64,000 bases of DNA from Bombardia bombarda (taxonomy: Eukaryota; Ascomycota; Sordariomycetes; Sordariales; Lasiosphaeriaceae). Both the position numbers and the translations under genes were made by a program. Below the pieces are notes generated by a model, which worked only from the letters and a program-made list of their open reading frames with translations, was not told the DNA's origin and did no database searches. The stretch spans positions 2,937,001 through 3,001,000 of the forward strand of contig JAULSR010000001.1 of assembly GCA_030512295.1 (NCBI GenBank), given 5' to 3'. Shown piece after piece: positions 27,071 through 40,178 of this stretch. How positions within the stretch are numbered: position 1 is the stretch's first letter; every line of letters begins with the position of its first letter.

Positions 27071-28023
27071 GGATGCAATAGCCGCCGCTCAGCCCGCGTT
27101 GCAAATACAGAGGCGCCACATGGAAAAGGCTGAGGGCTAATCTGAGGGGCTGATGTATTGAAAAGTTAAGAGGGCATCCCAAGAAAAGGGATAAAGAAAA
27201 GGCAATTCAGCGTATTTAGCTTTTGGTAGGACGCTTCTGATGGCTGTATTCGCTGGTGGGATGCTGGACCTGCAAAGGCGCCTTGAAGTATAAGAATTGA
27301 TGCAGATTTCACTTGCCCCAGAAAGAAAGTGAAAGGTAGCGACTTCCGTAAAAATCATGGGCATGTAAGTCCACAGTTAAGATGCATTTCTGCACAGACG
27401 TTAAAGAATAATAGGAATTTCTTCAATCGTTCATCAAGCGCCGAACAAAGCTGCAAGCCAGGAGAAAGTATATCCAAATCAGAAAGGTAACCTACAGGAT
27501 ACCTACACTACAGTGATCAGTTACAGAGCTGGTACTGTACTTCGTGTGTGCTGTCTTACGAATAGGGGCTTCCGCATGAGCCCCACAGCTACCAGCCACA
27601 GTGGCTTGCACGGGCCACTCAGGTTCTCTTTTGGCTGGTTTACTGGTTAGCTGCGCGGGTTTGCAGGGGCTATCCACACCTTTTGGCGAGGCTACGATCG
27701 CGTCGGTGTGGCGCGTGGCGCATCGGGAGACTTGCTCCAAAAAATCCGGACCTTTGGGTCTAGAATAACTTTCGGTTCAGCCCGCCTGTTTGCACCTGCC
27801 GGGCTTTGTTTAAGGTTGCCTTCAAACTTACGACTTTGGGGAGCAACTTCCTCCCCTTCAACAAACTTTTGCTCTGGTTTAGATAGAGCATTGCATCCTC
27901 GAGCGCCCTTTGAACTTGCCGTAGTGCGCGTGTGTCCTTCCACTTTTCAATCAAACGCGCAGGGAACACGACTCGATTCCGTCGCGGCAAGACGCCTGCG
28001 ACAACCAAAAACCAGCATTCAAA

Positions 28024-31000
28024 ATGAGTAACAGTATGCGGGACCTGATTGACGGCGAGGCCGAGCTCGACGACGATGAGGATGATGAGTCATTTGATGG
28101 AGAGACCGGCGATGCTGCGCCCCGCCGGGCCAAGGCTGCTCCCATAGATGATTCCAGCGAAGAGGAAGATGATGACGATGATGAGGAGGAGGCCAGAAAG
28201 GCAAGCTCTCTTTGCCCCATGTCGCGTCTTTTCGCCATCTCTGGCGCGCCCTTGCTAACATTCGACGACAGGTCCGCGAGGGCTTCATCATTGACGATGA
28301 CGAAGATGACGATGAAGGCGAAGACTCGGGCGAACGGGAGCGCCGCAAGAAGAAGAAGCGCCGTCGTGCTGAGCGAGAGGAGGAAGAACAGCTCGATGAA
28401 GAGGATCTCGATTTGATCGGTGAGGCCAATCCCGAATGGGAGCGGAAGACTCAGACACAGGTACGACTCACGGCTTTGGCATCAAGTCAATTCGCCTAAG
28501 GCAGATTGCTTACCACTCGAAATGTAGACCAAGTTTAAGCGACTCAAGCGCGGTCACCGAGATGAGGATCGCGGCACTGAGCGCCGCGGCCTTGCCGAGA
28601 TCTTTTCGGACGAAGACGACGACAACGAGGAGCGGCCATACAACCGCCCGAGCCATCGCGTCCAAGCTGATGAGTTCGACGACTTCATCGAGGACGACTA
28701 CCCCGAAGATGACGAAGAACGTATACAACGCCAGGAAGACATGGAGGTCGCCCGTCCCAAGGACAAAGGTCTTATTGTTGATACAACCGGTCTGGATAAG
28801 GATGCCCTCGACGACATGGAGGCCATCTTTGGCAACGGCGAGGAATACGACTGGGCGTTGCAACTGGAGGATGAGGAGGAAGACCGCGAGCGCGAGGAAC
28901 AGACGATCGAGCTCAAGGATGTCTTCGAGCCCTCCCAGCTTACCGAAAAGCTTCTGACCGATGATGATAACGAGATTCGTATCAACGACGACCCAGAGCG
29001 CTTCCAGCTTGACCGCAAGCCCTTCAAGAACCTCGTCATCACGGCTGAGCAGTTCAAGGAAGAGGCAAGATGGATCACTAACCTTATGTGGCCCAAGAAG
29101 CAACTATCAGGCGATCTTCATGGCCCCTTCAACAGAGCTATTGGCAAAGTGCTCGAGTTCTTCGTCATCGATGGCGTCGAAGTTCCCTATGTTTTCCAGC
29201 ACCGGAGAGATTACCTACTTCACACCAAGAAGATCAGGAACCAGAGTAGTCGCGACGATCCCGACGCTCCTGAATACATGGTTGATGCCGAAAAGCTCCT
29301 CACACAGGATGACCTATGGCGTGTCCTGGACCTCGACATCAAGTTCCGATCGCTGATTGAGAAGAGGAACGCGCTCGAGAAGTCTTTCGATAACCTTAAG
29401 GAGAGCTCGGGTGTCCAAGACGAGATACTTGAGGATATGATCCGCCAGGCCCAGACAATGGAGGAACTGCAGGACTTGCAGGACTACCTCAACTTCCAGT
29501 ATTCGGTCCAGTTAAAGGATATCGCTGCCATGGGCGACGGCGTTAACAAGGAGATCAAGCGACCCGGTGCGAAGTCGGCTCTTTTTGAGCGCATCAGAAA
29601 GTCGAATGTGACCAAGTTTGTGCGCGCATTCGGTATTTCCCCAGACCGTCTTGCTCAGAACGCTTTGCGGGAAGGCAAGAAGGTGTCTTCCGACGATGAT
29701 GAGATGCTACCTATGGATCTTGCCGATAGCCTCACAGACGGCGATTTCCCCACTGGTGATCAGGTCATCAGCGCTGCCCGTCAGTTGTATGCTGAGGAGC
29801 TCTTCGTGAGTCCCCGCATGCGCAAACACTTCAGGATCAATTATTACCAGATGGGATGGGTCAGCTGCAAGCGGACGGAGAAGGGCCTGCGTAAGATTGA
29901 CGAATCGCACCCCTACTATGAGATCAAGTACCTCGTCAACCAAACTATCGGCGACCTTGCTGCTCGGCCTGAAATTTTCTTGAAGATGATGAAAGCTGAA
30001 GAAGAAGGCCTGGTGGAAGTTCGCCTCAGTCTCGAGAACGAACGTGAATTCAGAAGACTGCTCTACAGCGAATTTGCTTCGGATAACTTCAGTGACCTTG
30101 CGGACGCATGGAACACAGAGCGCCAAAAGGTACTTGATATAGCCTTCACAAAGCTTGAAAAGGTCATTGCAAAGGGTGTCAAGGACTCTCTCCGGACAGC
30201 CTGCCAAGAAGAGCTGCTGAAGACCTGTCGCGAGCTATATTTCAAGAGACTAGACCAAGCACCCCTGAAGCCCAGAGGCATGGTTCTGGGTACAATGCCG
30301 CGTGTGCTCACCCTCTCCAACGGCATGGGCGACCCGAACCGCGAACCCGTTTGCTGGACCTGGGTAGAGGAAGATGGTAGGGTTCTTGAACACGGCAAAT
30401 TTATGAACCTGGGCCGTGACGAAAGCCAGCGCGAGGCCTTTACTGAGTTGGTAAGGCGCCGAGCGCCGGATGTTGTCGGTATATCTGGTTTCTCGGCCGA
30501 TACGCAACGACTCATCAAGGACGTCGAGGGTCTTATCAGTGAAAAGGGGCTGATGGGCCCTGAATATGATGATCCCGATACGAATGAGTACCGTAGCGAC
30601 TTGCTCGAGGTCGTCGTTGTAAATGACGAGGTAGCACGGTTGTACAAAGACAGCCCCAGGGCAGTTGCAGATCACCCAACTCTGAACCCCCTGACACGGT
30701 ACTGCATCGCCTTGGCCAGGTACATGCAAAATCCGTTGAAGGAGTATGCGGCTCTTGGAAAGGACGTTACTTCGCTTCTCATCCATCCCTATCAGCAATA
30801 CCTTCCCCCAGAGAAACTGTACAAGCACCTCGAGACAGCTATGGTTGACATGGTCAATCTCTGCGGTGTCGATATCAATGAGGCAATGACGGATGCTTAT
30901 ACGGCCCATCTTCTCCCATACGTAGCCGGTTTGGGCCCCCGAAAGGCAACGCTACTCATCAAAGGCATCAATGCCAATGGCGGCGTTGTGAACACGCGCG

Positions 31001-32478
31001 ACGAGCTTGTGGGCGACCCAGAACGGCGTAAGCTCCCCGTCCTTGGTCCTCGTGTGTGGAACAACTGCGCTAGTTTCTTGTTTATCGACTACGATACCAC
31101 TAATCCCGACTCTGATCCCCTTGACAACACCCGCATACATCCCGAGGACTATGACCTGGCCCGGAAAGTGGCCGCGGACGCTTTGGGGCTGGATGAAGAG
31201 GATGTCAAAGCTGAGACTGATGAGAATGGCGCTGGCGCTATTGTTCGCAAGCTTTTCAAGGAGGACGAGCAGGAAAAGGTCAACGAGCTCATTCTCGAGG
31301 AGTACGCAGAGCAGCTTGAGCGTGAATACCAGCAGCGCAAGCGGGTCACCCTGGAGACTATTCGAGCCGAGCTGCAGGTCCCGTATGAGGAGTTGCGTAA
31401 GAACTTTGCTACGCTTGGTACGGAGCAGATTTTCACCATGTTTACCGGCGAGACAAAGGAGTCTCTCTGTGAAGGCATGATCATCCCAGTAAACGTGCGC
31501 GCCGTCAAGGATGACTTTGCCATCGTCAAGCTAGACTGTGGCATCGAGGGCCGTATCGAGGCTCACGAAGTGTCTCATCGCCATTCCATCAAGGATGTTC
31601 TCCATGTGGGGCAGACTACCCAAGCAAAGCTTATCGACCTCAACCGTAAGGACTTTGTCGGAAAACTTTCCATGAGAGAGGAAGAGCTCCGACGGCCGTA
31701 CCGGAAGAACATGGAGCATGAACGCGGTCAGTGGGACTTCCGACAGGAGGATAATGATAGGGAGGAGCTGCGCGAGAAGGATAAGACTACGGGCCGCACA
31801 CAGAGAGTTATCAAGCACCCTCTCTTCAAGCCTTTCAACAGTACCCAGGCAGAAGAGTACCTCGGTGGGCAGCCGTCCGGAGAGGTGGTTATTCGGCCGT
31901 CGTCCAAGGGTAATGATCACCTTGCCATCACATGGAAGGTTGCCGACGGCGTCTATCAGCACATTGATGTCCTCGAACTCCAAAAGGAGACGGAGTTTTC
32001 TGTCGGTCGTACCCTGCGGGTTGGCAGCAAATACAGCTACTCTGATCTGGACGAGTTGATAGTGGACCATGTGAAGGCCATGGCGAAAAAGGTCGAAGAG
32101 CTCATCCAGCATGAGAAGTTTCAAAAGGGATCTCGGGCAGATCTTGGTGAGACCCCTTCCCTTGCCCTTGTTTTACTCTATTGTTTTGGCTTGATTATCT
32201 AACCTGTTGCTACAGAGAAATGGTTGACGACGTATATCGACGCAAATCCGAACCGTTCAACATATGCTTTCTGCATCGATACCAAGCATCCCGGCTACTT
32301 CTATCTTTGCTTCAAGGCGAGCCGGGGATCCAAGGTGAATGCCTGGAACGTCCGGGTGGTACCGCATGCGTACGAGTTGCTCAAGAGCCAGTACCCCGAT
32401 ATGAGAGCGCTTTGCAACGGCTTCAAGCTTCGCTACCAGAGCGAGATGATGAAGATGCAGACAGGTGGTGGCAGATAA
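28024..32478 (+). CDS. spt6: transcription elongation factor Spt6 (histone chaperone)
   Basis: Spt6 travels with RNA polymerase II, rebuilds nucleosomes behind it and binds the polymerase linker through tandem SH2 domains. Four exons: 28024-28200, 28272-28460, 28528-32146 and 32216-32478, giving 1415 residues, normal for the family (about 1400-1450). Visible order: a very acidic N-terminus (residues 1-190), the Tex-like helical core, a YqgF-like fold (about 700-860), a helix-hairpin-helix region around AGLGPRKATLLIKGI (near 917), an S1 RNA-binding domain (about 1100-1175) and tandem SH2 domains from about 1217 to the end. The first intron uses a GC-AG pair (GCAAGC donor, CTAAC branch point); the others are GT-AG. 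The start is the ATG after the A-rich leader and gives the expected acidic N-terminus. It converges on sepH. Nuclear. Confidence 0.96.
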
Positions 32479-33496
32479 AAGGGACGAAACGGTTTGGAGG
32501 GTTTTGTTTCTCACATGGCTGTGGTGAGAAGATTATTTATGTAGAATTAATTTACGATTCGGCGGTTTTGGTATGGTAGTTTCGGTATAATCATTGCCTC
32601 TAGTGGAACTCGAATTTTGGCATCTGAATTTGGTCACTGGCTCGTGGTATCTCAGCTCGTGGTATCTCGTAGGTGGTTTTCATGGATGTGAACTGCGGTT
32701 CACCACCTTAAAATGAACGAAATATCCTACGTGCCACCTTGAACTGCCCAGGAATGATATAATAGGTATTCTAGTTCTTTTAAACCCTGTCCAAAGGATT
32801 CTCTATTCCAAATATGTCCTCTTTTAAATGCAAAAGAAATACATTCAAGCAACCGCAATGATGGATTAAACGCATATAATAGATACACGCACAAGCACAA
32901 ACAAATAAGAATGGCGAAACAAACAAGGATATGTCCCATTTTACAACGCCTACCCAACCAACCAGCCAAACCAGCCAGCCAACCGCCCACCCAACCGCCA
33001 AACCTCTGCCATGCCCAGGGCGCAAGGTTATTTGCAAAGTCATAATACCTTCCCTCTCTTACCCATCAGGCCTTGCCAGTCCTCTCCTTTTTTTATATTC
33101 CCCCTCCTCTAAGGCATTTAAAGCTAGGTAAATTCAGGTCCCCATTCTCACTCCATAGGAGCAGTTAAACTTGCGCCTCAATCCTGCTTGTCCATTTATT
33201 TATTTCCCTTCCTTTCCCTTCCCTCCCCCCTATCTTTCTTCACTTCCACTTAACAGCAGTGTCCACTCGTCACCCTTATCTGAAACAGAGACAGTCCATG
33301 CTTGCTGAGCAGCAAAGCTACAAAACCCAACCGACCTCCCTTTCTTCCGTCAAGTAGTAAATAAGGTAGTCCCTACAATAAATACTCAACGACGTGGATT
33401 CGGCGTCGGCGTCTGCGGTTGTAGCACCTCCAAACAGTCTACCGCCTCCCTCGCCTTTCGCTCGCCCCTCCTCCGCCTCGAACCGGGTGTGCCGCC
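32479..33496. other. intergenic, shared 3' region of spt6 and sepH
   Basis: About 1 kb between two convergent genes. It should hold both 3' UTRs. TTTATT on the plus strand at 33,195-33,200 (AATAAA on the minus strand) is a plausible poly(A) signal for sepH, about 300 bases past its stop. No gene was seen. Confidence 0.6.
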
Positions 33497-36400
33497 CTAC
33501 GACCACCGCAGATCCGAACTGGGGGCTCTGCTGCGACGCTTCGGGTTCCCGCTCGTAACGGACGTCTCTCTAGCAGCCGCAGCAGCAGCAGCCGCCGTGC
33601 TTGAACCTGAACTGGACGCCCCGAGACTGCTCCCCATGTACCCCGTAGGCGAGACGGCATACCCCGACTGATGGCCGCTGCTCGCCACCGACGAGCCCGA
33701 CCGAATCCGTCCGTAGTTCTCCTTGTTGCTCAACGAGCTGTCGCTCCTGTCCCTATTATTACCCCTGATCGGCATGGGCGCGGTGGCGGCGCTTGAAAGG
33801 CTTGGTCTGGAGAACTGAGTAGACGTACGGGGTAGCCTGCTCTTACCAGACGCTCCTGAGACCGAGGCAGCTCCCAACGATGAGGCCGTGAGGTCGTTGC
33901 TGACCCGGCGCGGAATAGCGGTTAGACCGAGCCCGTCCCGGCTGCGTGGCCGGTACAGCGCCGCATCGCGTTCGTGTGCTAGGGCAACGGCCGATCGCTT
34001 TGGAGTTGCCGCGACTTCGATATATGACGCCGCCGAAGATAGAGACGGCCGATGTCCTTGTCCTCCTTGGTGGGGGTGGGTTGGGGTAGGAGGCATGGAC
34101 ATGCTGTTTTGCAGGCCTGGCGGCGTATAGCTTGTAGTACGCCGTGGGCCAGAGCGGGAGCGGGGACCAGAATTGGGATTTGAGTTTCCGCTGCCTGGAA
34201 CCCCCAGTCCCAGCACGTTGAGTGATGCCGTGTCATGCTGCAGGTCGCCATCGATGTGGCTCCTGACGAGCTCCGATGCCAGGTTGCGCACCAACACTGC
34301 CGAGTCCTTATCCGCCAGTGTCTGGATTTCATCGAAGAGAAGGCGCAGTTGGCGCCCAGTGGGTGATGAGCTGATCGATGCCATGAACGAGTTGTTGGCC
34401 TCGCAACCATCCATAATACTGCGCACAAGACGCAGTAGATTCAGCCGCACAATGGCCTTCTTGTGGTTCAGCTTCTGAGCAATACCAGAGTACATCTCCA
34501 TATTGGCGAGAGATGCTGCCACGGCGGGACTGAGTCGAAGAACCTTGAGTAGGGGTTCCAGGAGGGTCGGGTCGAATGCGTTTGCTTTGGTCGTGTTGAA
34601 ACAGAAAGTGATGGCCGTAGTGAAACTGCCTTGAAGAAGGTGCTTCTCAACCTTGGCCGTTTCTTCCTGAAGCCAGACAAAGATGGCGTCGAGTGCCGTC
34701 ACCTGCCAATACTGGTCTGCCAGAAGAGAAACATAAAAGTCCAGGCCGTTGTTTTGCCATAGGTATCTTCTCCCCTTGCTGCCCGAGTGCGCCATGTCGC
34801 AGAGAATAGGAAGGACAAACTCTTTTGGAGGCCGGTCTGTCTTCATAATCTTCAACAAAAGGGGTATAATCCCGTTGCTGGCTGCGTATTCTTGCCGTTC
34901 CTTGCTGAGTCGACATAGATTAAATAAGGTATTGAGGACTTGGTTCGAAATTTCTCGGAAATGTCTTTGCTGCTGCCCCCTTCTTATCGATTGGCTAAGA
35001 ACATCAATCAAAAAGTCAATGGCATCAGCAGAATGCAATGATTCCAGTGTTGTCGACAGCATAGAAAGATTTTTGATAAACTTGAGCATCGTGATTTGAT
35101 GGGATGGCGTCATCCGTCTGAGATCTTTGAGTACGGCTATACACACACCCGTTAGTCAAGTCGAGACGAAAGCATCGGCATAGCAAACATACTCTTGAGA
35201 ACCTGCCGGTCGGCCACTACCTCCTTGACGTAGTTCTCTGCCTGAGAAAAGAGGTAGAAGATGTTGACAATGCGACCTTCAACCAGTTCAGAGAGCTCAT
35301 TCCTATCATCCTCGTCCAACACTTTGTGAAGAACTGCAGCCAGAGGATCCAGGATTTTGCTCCGTGAAAATATCCTACAGAAGTCGTTCTTTGGGGTCGG
35401 TCCCTGAAAGAGGTCAGAAAGTATTCCCCAATCACGTCAACAGATGCCATCCATCCTTACCTGCAGTTCAAAGACGTTCCATATACCATTAACACCAATC
35501 AGGACAAGACTCTGGGAGCTGTCATAGTCTTCGTCTAGGAACTCCACCAAGACATTAAGACCACCAGCACTGACAAACATCTGCAGAGTAAGAGTGGAGG
35601 TTTGATACATTTGCCGGACAAACGCAGCTGCTTCCAACCGGATTTCGTTTGAATACTGGCGAGCTGCAAACTTAGTGATGATGGGAATTCCGCCAACGAA
35701 GCACAAGTTCTCCTGCAATTCCACATCGTCTAAAATGATCTGTATGTTCTGTCAGAGCCTGTATAACAGAAGGAAAAAAAGAGACATTAATCAGTAAAAC
35801 TAGGATAGAAAAGACCTACCGCATTGACGATTTTGAGCAATTGCAAAATCATGTGTTGTCGACTCTTTACCGTGCATGGCTCGAGAATCTCCAGTATCGG
35901 CAATAAACCATGAGCACTGATGATAAGACCTTTGACTTCATCGTTCTCCCACAAGAGGTTTAACAAGTCTTCCGCAAGATTTGAAAGAATGTCTTCGCCC
36001 TCTGTCGTCTTCAGCGATCTTACCAGGTCCTCGACCTTCTCAGCCAACCTGGCATGCCTGTCTCTCGCAATATTCGCGTTTAGGTCTGTTTCGTTGTTGA
36101 ACATGGGTTCCATCTGGGCAAAAGGATCGTCCTCGTCCTCGTCATCCCCGAGCCACGAGTTGTTGGATAGTTTGGAGAGCAGCATGAGTTGGCCTTGACC
36201 GTCCTCAGATCCTCTATCACTTTCCTCCGACTCAGCGACGTGATCTCCCGAGCCAAAGATGTCAGAGAAGTCCTCGTCGCCCTCGTCTTCGGCAAATTGC
36301 GTAATTTCCACTGTAGATCTTGTCCTCCTCACAGGCTGCTCGGGGAGGATAGATGGCCGCGCCATAGGCTGTCGTCGCATGCTACCGCCCACCGGCGATT

Positions 36401-38938
36401 GTGTAGACCGCGGTAGAGTAGTAAGATCCGAGGGGTGGAAAAGTTGCGGTGCATCCTATGTACTTCGCGTAAGCAATACTGACTTGTAAATCCACGACAC
36501 AAACAATCTCACCTTAATAATGGAATTTGACCTGTTATGGAAAATATTGTCGCTGTCCGCAAACAAGTCAGAGTAGTCCTCATGTGACTTCTCTCGAAAA
36601 ATAAGATCTGGGCGTGGCGGGAGCTCGAACTTCCCCCCAAATTGAAGCTTGGTAGGCGACTTGGGTTGTGGCGCATTTGCTGTGCTGGGTCTGCTTTTTT
36701 GACGTTTGTGGCCATGCTGGGACCTGGATTCAGTTGCCTTTTCCGTTTTCTTAGGGAGAGGGCGAATGGTTTGTTCTTGAGGATCCATCTCAGACCACCG
36801 GCCAGGGCCTTTAATTGTTAAAAGTTCTCCATCAAAGTTGTCGTCCCAGTTATCGGATTCCTCCCGCTGGCTTTCCATGGACGCAAATGCTTTTAGCCGG
36901 TCACCCGACAGCAGGCCTCCAAAGTTATCTTGCCCCTTGATGTGTGGAAGGTGGAGGGCGGTGGGGGAAATAGTAGTCGCAAAGTCATTGTCCCAATTAT
37001 CGTCATCTACAGCAAGTCAGTCAACCGATTAGCCCCGAAAACGCCACGAGAAACAAACGCTGAAAGTCTTACCAGCTAACTCGGGAGACCTGAAGGCTTC
37101 CGCAGTAGGCCTTGGTTTCGCAAGAAGAAGCGGCCCTTTGGCGGGGGTTGTGAGGTTTGAACGATGAGCATTTGACGAGTTGAAGCGGCTACCGAGATGC
37201 GAATTCATTGGTGGGCCACTATTATCGGAGCCGGTCGAGGCTCTGAGGTTGTTTTCTGAAGACTTGAGTGCCTTATTCCATTGCTTCACCTCCTCAACTG
37301 CCTGGTTGAAGTTTGATGGTGCCTTGGAAACAGGCGCATCACTTCTCTTGGAGCTAGTGATCCACGGATGCCGTAACAGCTTTCTCGCTGATACGCGAAG
37401 GTTGGGGTCTTTCTGAAAACATTGCATCAGAAAGTCACGAACGGCCTACACTATACGTCAGCAATGGTGCGAGTTGTTTAAACCAAAGGAGAAAAAGAAC
37501 AGACCGGAGAAACCTCTTCGGGAAGAGGCGGATGGTCGTCATTGACGATTGCAAAAAGAGCAGGCATGGCTGCCAGGTTGTGATAGGGCGGTTTCCCCTG
37601 TAGCAACTCTATCACAGTACATCCGACACTCCAAATATCGGAGGAAGACGTAGCGCCTGACAATTGGATGATCTCAGGGGCCATCCAGTATGGTGTTCCC
37701 ACCACCTGGGCCTCTTTGTCGGGGCCTGCGAGAGTGCTCGTCGAGACCCCAAAATCAGCAAGCTTGACCATGCCATCCTTGGTTGTCAAGATGTTGGCGC
37801 CTTTGATATCCCTGTGAATGACACCCTGGTCATGCAGATACTGCAGCCCCTGGAGAACCTGGGTCATGTACACACCAACAAGGTTCTCGGGGAATTTTCC
37901 GTACATCTTACAGATGGAATGAAGTGATCCATTTTCGCAAAACCTGCCAACGACGAGTTAGTGTCAGAAAGTAGAACCCATGTACATAAAAGGGGAATTT
38001 AACGGACTCAAGAATAATATTCAGGCAGTCAGCCGACTTGACAAAGCCGAGGTATTTGACAATATTGTCATGCTGGACAACGGTCAACATCTTTACCAGC
38101 ATATATCGCTCCTTCTCACGACCATCTACTCACGTGTAAGTTCTTCAGAAGATCAATCTCGGCCTAGGGGGTGCTGTTAGCAAGCTGTCCGTGTGTTGGT
38201 ATCAGGCCCAATTCACGATTTCCCCCAAACTACGAACCTCAATCATACGCAGTTCGCTCTTGGGCACATCCACCAGCTTGATCTGCTTAATAGCCACAGC
38301 CTCACCAGTTCCCCAATTGAAGGCCTTGTAGACGGAACCAAAGGCACCCTTCCCGATGCAGTCGCCGAGTCGCTATAGACGCCCATGTTCGGGTCATAGG
38401 TTAGCTCAATGTCTCACAAGACAATGCGGGCTTGCTGTAGGATGTCCAGAACAGGACGGGGGTTGGGTGGGTGGGTGGCCGGGCAGGCGGGCGGCGTATA
38501 GTTCAATGCTCAAACATAGAAAAAAAGCCATGTGCAAGCCATTGGCCGAATTCGAGGGCCGCATATGTATGTAGGGACTGGCCGTGCATGCCCATTCGCC
38601 AAAATGCGGGTGGAAGCAATAAAGGGCTAAGCCAAGGGGGCAGGAGGACGAAACAAGAAAGGGGGGACGTGGAGGGGGTGGAGAGGATAGAGGAGAAGAA
38701 GCTTTGTGCTTGGAACCTAAAGCATATAGAAAAAAAGCGAAGAGGAAAAGAGGTAAACCGAGACAGACAGAGACAGACATACATAGTCTTTCAGCCCCGG
38801 GTCCTGAACCGCCTTCTCACGCCTGTGGTCGTTATCCCGACGTGGTGTCCCAGGCATCTTTGCCGCCACGACCGCCTTGTTGCCGTTCGCGCCATGATAC
38901 GACCGGTCTACAGGAGTTCCAGGCGGATTCGGCGCCAT
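33497..38938 (-). CDS. sepH: septation initiation network protein kinase SepH/Cdc7
   Basis: A Ser/Thr kinase of the septation initiation network (MAP3K-like STE family), needed for septum formation and cytokinesis. Eleven exons in transcript order: 38938-38783, 38372-38238, 38163-38134, 38072-38008, 37943-37505, 37445-37073, 37006-36513, 36455-35820, 35739-35461, 35403-35193 and 35136-33497, giving 1485 residues. The kinase domain spans about 54-302: glycine loop GKGAFGSVYK, catalytic Lys81, HRDIKGAN with Asp174, DFG with Asp192 and an APE motif. The middle is disordered and acidic. Residues about 690-1200 are helical, armadillo-like repeats typical of the family. The C-terminus is Ser/Pro/Arg-rich. 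The frame stays open further upstream to a stop near 39,192 but offers no ATG before 38938, which has a good context. One exon is only 30 nt, the first intron is 410 nt, and three donors are weak (GTTCGT, GTCCGT, GTCTGT). Confidence 0.93.
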
Positions 38939-40178
38939 GGCTGCAGAGTAGGTGTGTGTCGGCCGGCGGGGCGGGGGCGGCGGTGGCAGTCCGTCCCAGC
39001 CCAAAAAGTCCTCCCGTCCGTTCCTGTTGTTGACTTGGTTTGAGGGTTGTCGAGAGAGTGGTTTCGGCCCCGTCACGAGCGGTGCCGGGTGGCAGCTGGT
39101 GGAGGAGGGGAGAGATGGAGGGGCTGAGGCGGCGGCGGGTGTCGGCGTCGTGGCAGTGCGCTGCTCATCCCCGCCTGACGGAAGCTCGCTTTAGGAGCCA
39201 CGGGAGTAGGCAGGGGGAAGGACTGGGGGTGGTGATTGTGTTGGTGGTGGTAGGTTGCGTGGGTCGGAGTGAAATATGTCACCGTTCACGAACTACTATG
39301 GCGGCGGCCACGGTAGATTATGCGAATTGGAGAAAGTTAGTTCAAAGCAATGCCCCAAAGACAGACTTGAACCGACTGCCGGGTCCTTTCTGTTTCACTC
39401 GTCAAGGGCCCTTCTCCAGGCTTGTCGCGGGGTTCCTCCGGGGAAACCTTGGAAGGTGAGTAGGCTCGGGTTGCTTTGGTCAAAGTCGTCGGGCGGTCGC
39501 AAATCCGTAATCAGGCACGGAGCGGGAGAAGGGAGATAGGAAAGAGAAAACAAAAACCAAAAATCGAGGCGGAGCTCGTTTCACGTCGCGATCGATTCCG
39601 CAACCCGCGCAGGGAATGGGGAAGAAGTGTCGTTCGTCGGTCGACAAAAGTTGCAGTTGCAGTTGGCACCAAAAGTCGCCCTTGCCGTGTCGGTCAGGTA
39701 GTGCCTTGCGAAGAGTTGGACCTACCTAAGGTATCTTAATCAAGACCCAAGCAAGTTGGGTACCTGATGCTGTAGGGTACAGTACCTGCCTTGCCTTATT
39801 ACGGAAACATGCGGTACGGGTAGTCTAGGTAGGTAGGTCAAATGTCAGATCAGTTGCCGGGTAGGGGGTGGGCGGGTGCGGGGTTTGTGGGCGCGCGCCT
39901 AACAGCTAACAACTGGTCTGAGCACCTGAGAATACTCCATTTCAAGTCCCCATAATTTAAGCATTTTGACGACGATTGTAACAAAACATCCACTTCTCCA
40001 GCACTTTGACGTCAGGCACCAAACTTCGCACTTCATACTAACCTTCGCCATGCTTTCGCGTTCTTAAAAAAAAACATGATCATTAAAGTCGCTTACAACA
40101 GCCAAGTGCACAACATTTTGGATTTTGATTCTATCACTTTCAGTCTACTATACTTACAGCTAATACCTCAGCCGGCCT
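38939..40178. other. intergenic, sepH promoter region
   Basis: This stretch holds the 5' leader and promoter of sepH (read leftwards) and the region past the dead P450. Plus-strand open frames here are antisense shadows. TACCTAGGTA-like motifs cluster at 39,718-39,838. No gene was seen. Confidence 0.6.

Larger units (their letters stand above)
16721..28023. other. gene desert, right part, up to spt6
   Basis: Again no gene could be supported over about 11 kb. Notable contents are a CA tract (16,790-16,807), a pyrimidine-rich block at about 17,420-17,810, a purine-rich block at about 19,740-20,080, GGCT repeats near 21,209-21,232, several short tandem repeats listed separately, a leader-like CT-rich block at 25,320-25,510 and a T23 tract. 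The last 280 bases before 28,024 look like an ordinary fungal promoter and 5' leader for spt6, ending in an A-rich context directly before its ATG. Confidence 0.6.

Noticed and set aside
38471..39043. 190-codon plus-strand frame
   Set aside because: Antisense to the sepH first exon, first intron and leader; no domain.
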